In this document: in pieces, positions 47,869-48,293 of the stretch
Layout of the letters: the number at the start of each line of letters is the position of its first letter
Position numbering within the stretch: the first letter of the stretch is position 1
Source: Bacteroidota bacterium
Lineage (GTDB): Bacteria; Bacteroidota; Bacteroidia; Flavobacteriales; Weeksellaceae
Direction: 5' to 3'
DNA length: 48,293 nt
Assembly (NCBI GenBank): GCA_023423715.1
Contig: JAFAFC010000019.1
Location: 1 to 48,293 of the forward strand
Notes under the pieces: generated by a model
What the model was told of the DNA's origin: nothing
The model's database searches: none
The model's input: only the letters and a program-made list of their open reading frames with translations
Translations under genes and position numbers: made by a program

Positions 47869-48293
47869 TGTACTGATTTAGTTCAGAACTAAGATAGTGT
47901 TTTCATAATAAACAGAACAAAGAAATAATTAAATTTGATTTATTATGACAGCCAAAAAACCAATCAGTAATCCTGAAAATTATTTAAAAGACATCCGCAG
48001 AAAAACCAGAAGGATTTTCACTGCGTAACAAAAAATCCTCATTGTGATGGAAGCCCTTCGGGCTGAAACCTCCATAGCCGAACTCTGTCGCAAGCACGCT
48101 ATTCAGGAATCTACCTTCTACAAATGGAATAAGGAGTTCATTGAAGCCGGTAAAAAGCAGCTCTCCGGAGATACTCTTCGCCAGGCAACCTCCGAAGAAG
48201 TCTCTCAGCTTCGGGAAGAAAACCGCAAACTCAAAGAGACGGTTGCCGACCTTGTCATCCGCTACGACATCGTAAAAAAAAGTTTGGAAATTC
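47869..48293 (+). mobile_element. Left part of an IS3-family insertion sequence
   Basis: The frame from 47945 encodes a typical IS3 OrfA and continues beyond the window. The left end is taken near TGTACTGATTTAGTTCAG at 47869, because TGTACTGA-type ends are common in IS3-family terminal repeats; the right end is outside the window, so the boundary is approximate. The coding part is GC-richer, with frequent GCC, CTC, CGC and CGG codons unlike the AT-rich neighbours, a sign of recent transfer. Confidence 0.7.
47945..48293 (+). pseudogene. IS3-family transposase OrfA, interrupted and truncated by the window end
   Basis: From ATG 47945 the frame reads KKPISNPENYLKDIRRKTRR, IFTA, then a TAA stop at 48026-48028, and goes on in the same frame with QKILIVMEALRAETSIAELC, RKHAIQESTFYKWNKEF and a leucine-zipper region TSEEVSQLREENRKLKETVADL. 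In intact IS3 OrfA proteins the interrupted place reads F-T-A-E-Q-K-I, so TAA most likely replaced GAA by one base change. The HTH (IAELCRKHAIQESTFYKW) and zipper are otherwise well kept. OrfA alone binds the ends; OrfAB, made by frameshift with OrfB beyond the window, would be the transposase. With the stop, this copy is probably inactive. Confidence 0.75.

Overview
The window is AT-rich DNA from a member of Bacteroidota, most likely class Flavobacteriia near the Chryseobacterium/Weeksellaceae group. This rests on promoters of the TTTG-N19-TAnnTTTG type, a type IX secretion C-terminal sorting domain with SprB-like repeats, PorT-type outer membrane barrels, a transketolase split into two genes, and general protein similarity. 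No species can be named from the sequence alone.

Bases 1-19,071 look like accessory DNA: a mobilizable element carrying anti-phage cargo. After a small HTH gene, a leftward group (PH-domain membrane protein, unknown 80-residue protein, metallophosphoesterase) and an XRE regulator comes a replication module. It has an excisionase-type HTH protein, a winged-helix replication protein and a DnaC-like ATPase, preceded by an array of TGTGATT repeats. A mobilization module follows: an oriT-like hairpin, MobC, a relaxase and a membrane-anchored helical protein. The cargo is a type I restriction-modification operon (hsdM, DUF3800, a possible BECR-fold nuclease, hsdS, hsdR) with a candidate minus-strand small RNA ahead of hsdS.

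On the opposite strand, meeting hsdR at a perfect bidirectional terminator, lies the most notable locus. It is a five-gene operon read leftward: DUF1508 protein, DUF2188 protein, a Pycsar transmembrane effector (PycTM, DUF5706), a class III nucleotide cyclase (PycC) and an E2 ubiquitin-conjugase-like protein with a SEC-C zinc tail. The cyclase ends in glycine. That recalls short type II CBASS, where an E2-like protein acts on the C-terminal glycine of the nucleotide second-messenger synthase, but here the synthase is a Pycsar cyclase. A divergent XRE-ImmA/IrrE regulator and a cluster of ATGTCA-type half-sites probably control the operon. No integrase is in the window.

Bases 19,470-43,381 look like ordinary chromosome: a secreted protein, a J-domain/KTSC protein, two tandem outer membrane barrels, a lipoprotein, a TPR histidine kinase with a LuxR-type response regulator, a thioredoxin, a TPR protein, a large T9SS cargo protein, split transketolase with an unrelated gene between the halves, two small membrane genes, an Lrp/AsnC regulator, tamB divergent from tsaD-rsmE, two membrane genes, trmH, ansA and tRNA-Ser(GGA).

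Bases 43,382-48,293, beyond the tRNA, look accessory and partly decayed: an XRE gene fragment, a TPR/LuxR-type regulator broken by one in-frame TAA, a choice-of-anchor-L secreted protein with a small related partner, and the left part of an IS3-family element whose orfA also carries an in-frame TAA.
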